Shown: piece after piece, positions 45,672 through 46,398 of the stretch
How positions within the stretch are numbered: the stretch's first letter is position 1
How the letters are laid out: each line of letters begins with the position of its first letter
Assembly (NCBI GenBank): GCA_017610335.1
Contig: JAFCCG010000013.1
Span: 1 to 46,398 of the forward strand
Length of the DNA stretch: 46,398 nt
Source: Chloroflexota bacterium
GTDB lineage: Archaea; Iainarchaeota; Iainarchaeia; Iainarchaeales; GCA-2688035
Reading direction: 5' to 3'
The notes under the pieces: model-generated
What the model saw: the letters and a program-made list of their open reading frames with translations, nothing else
Told to the model about the DNA's origin: nothing
Databases searched by the model: none
Made by a program: the position numbers and the translations under genes

Positions 45672-45705
45672 CAATATTTTTATTTTTTTCGGAACAAAAA
45701 TATTG
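45672..45705 (+). promoter_or_regulatory. 10-bp inverted repeat abutting the Lrp-like regulator start
   Basis: CAATATTTTT (45672-45681) and AAAAATATTG (45696-45705) form a perfect inverted repeat with a 14-bp spacer, ending one base before the ATG at 45707. It overlaps the expected transcription start and TATA region, so it is a likely autoregulatory operator. Confidence 0.6.
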
Positions 45706-45706
45706 C

Positions 45707-46219
45707 ATGGAAAAGCTGACAAAACGAGAATCACAGGTTCTTACAGAACTTCTTAAGAACGCAAAAACAACAGACCAAGAAATAGCGAGAAGAATAGGCA
45801 TTTCAAGGCCAGGAGTAGCAAAAATACGGGGAAGGCTCGAAACCAGAGGAATAATAAAAGGTTACCGTGCACTGCCGAACTACGAAAAGCTCGACCTCAA
45901 AATACACGCCATAATACTCTACAGATGGAAAGACTACTCAAAAAAACAAGAACTGGAAGAAGTGATAGAATACATAAAAAAACAGCCACAGATTATACTA
46001 TTCGTGAAAGGAGAAGGAATGGGCAGCAAAACAGACGCAATAATTTCCATCCACGAACAACTGGAAGATTACGAAAAATTCATACGCAACCTCAAAAACG
46101 TGTGGAAAGACAACGTGGAAGACATTGAAGTATTCCTCTCATCAGTATCAGGAATAAACAAAGAATACTTACTAAACAGTCCCGCACTGGAAAAAATATC
46201 GCAAATAGTAAAACAATAA
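45707..46219 (+). CDS. Lrp/AsnC-like winged-helix regulator
   Basis: 170 residues. LTKRESQVLTELLKNAKTTDQEIARRIGISRPGVAKIRGRLETRGIIKGYRALPNYEKLDL is an AsnC-type HTH with linker. The following beta-alpha domain (IHAIILYRWKDYSKKQELEEVIEYIKKQPQIILFVKGEGMGSKTDAIISIHEQLEDYEKFIRNL) resembles RAM/ligand-binding modules in length and alternation. No ribosome site, so a leaderless transcript is likely. It is divergent from hsp20 and could control it or itself. Codon use (frequent ATA, CTC, AAC) looks slightly different from neighbours. Confidence 0.88.
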   Translation: MEKLTKRESQVLTELLKNAKTTDQEIARRIGISRPGVAKIRGRLETRGIIKGYRALPNYEKLDLKIHAIILYRWKDYSKKQELEEVIEYIKKQPQIILFVKGEGMGSKTDAIISIHEQLEDYEKFIRNLKNVWKDNVEDIEVFLSSVSGINKEYLLNSPALEKISQIVKQ

Positions 46220-46279
46220 TGGCAAAATAGTCTGCAGCAACCTAATTCCTTCGCCGGAAGAAAACAAAAAATGGCTATG

Positions 46280-46304
46280 AAACCGTTAATTTTAAGGCAT
46301 TAAC
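46280..46304 (+). promoter_or_regulatory. Copy B of a shared 25-bp promoter-like element
   Basis: AAACCGTTAATTTTAAGGCATTAACA matches 44074-44098 at 22 of 25 positions. TTTTAAGG is centred about 32 bp before the ATG at 46325, giving a short-leader or leaderless transcript. Confidence 0.5.
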
Positions 46305-46324
46305 ACCACAGGATATGTAAAGAT

Positions 46325-46398
46325 ATGAAACAAAAAACAAAAGCCATAATAACGGTCGCAGTACTGCTTCTGGTTTTGCTTGCCTGGGCGCCATGGCT
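46325..46398 (+). CDS. Exported or membrane protein, N-terminus only (partial)
   Basis: MKQKTKAIITVAVLLLVLLAWAPW runs off the window edge. A charged start followed by a 15-residue hydrophobic core is a signal peptide or signal anchor. Nothing can be said of the mature protein. The upstream element (46280-46304) shares its sequence with one before the small ORF at 44103. Confidence 0.65.
   Translation, partial: MKQKTKAIITVAVLLLVLLAWAPW

Overview
The window is a gene-dense, AT-rich archaeal chromosome segment. The evidence for Archaea is the spc/alpha ribosomal supercluster with archaeal/eukaryotic-type proteins (eL32, eL19, eL34, eL14, eL18, eL24, eS6, eS24, eS28, eS31, L7Ae), archaeal RNA polymerase subunits (RpoD, RpoN, RpoE1, Spt4), aIF2-gamma, aIF5B, Kae1/Bud32, and a tRNA-Leu with a bulge-helix-bulge intron. 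Usual cluster members are missing (adk, cmk, truB, rpoK, enolase, the DUF359 kinase) and many proteins carry Lys/Glu/Ala-rich tails. Both fit a small-genome DPANN-type archaeon, perhaps Diapherotrites- or Micrarchaeota-like. I cannot fix the phylum without a tree. Internal cistrons mostly use a GGTGA-type ribosome binding site that often overlaps the previous stop codon. Promoter-proximal genes often look leaderless, with a TATA box about 25-30 nt before the ATG.

Layout. 1-9.2 kb: end of the spc operon (uS8 end, uL6, eL32, eL19, uL18, uS5, uL30, uL15, secY, an EMC3/YidC-like insertase, eL34, eL14) running into the alpha operon (uS13, uS4, uS11, rpoD). 9.2-12.3 kb: tRNA-Leu(UAA), eL18, uL13, uS9, rpoN, uS2, MEMO. 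12.4-17.8 kb: a TrmB-like regulator, a histidine phosphatase, GluRS, then three unrecognised genes of which two are tandem paralogs. 17.8-25.4 kb: L7Ae with a structured leader, eS28, eL24, ndk, dut, aIF5B, eS6, aIF2-gamma, a PIN nuclease, rpoE1, spt4, eS24, eS31. 25.4-28.4 kb: CPBP protease, Sua5/YrdC, a glycosyltransferase, Kae1. 28.5-34.3 kb: accessory genes (DUF3160 lipoprotein, amino-acid permease, membrane protein, orphan with a GNAT-like end). 34.3-38.8 kb: heat-shock locus (divergent winged-helix regulator, grpE, a 23-residue microprotein ORF, dnaK, dnaJ). 38.8-43.1 kb: HD protein, SdpI-like protein, ValRS, Bud32. 43.2-46.4 kb: secreted coiled-coil protein, RHH/RelE toxin-antitoxin pair, hsp20 with an unusual leader, an Lrp-like regulator, and a truncated exported protein.

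Most of the window builds the translation and transcription machinery. Sua5, Kae1 and Bud32 belong to the t6A tRNA-modification pathway. GrpE-DnaK-DnaJ plus Hsp20 form the stress-protein component.

The most notable observations are: (1) a hairpin plus T7 tract with an alternative competing hairpin, inside a 42-codon ORF just upstream of hsp20, resembling a leader-peptide attenuator; (2) uS11 lacking about 20 residues that include the conserved glycine/proline loop; (3) a compact orphan operon of a TIKI/EreA-like protein and two tandem paralogs; (4) a translationally coupled 23-residue ORF between grpE and dnaK; (5) a three-hairpin region before L7Ae.
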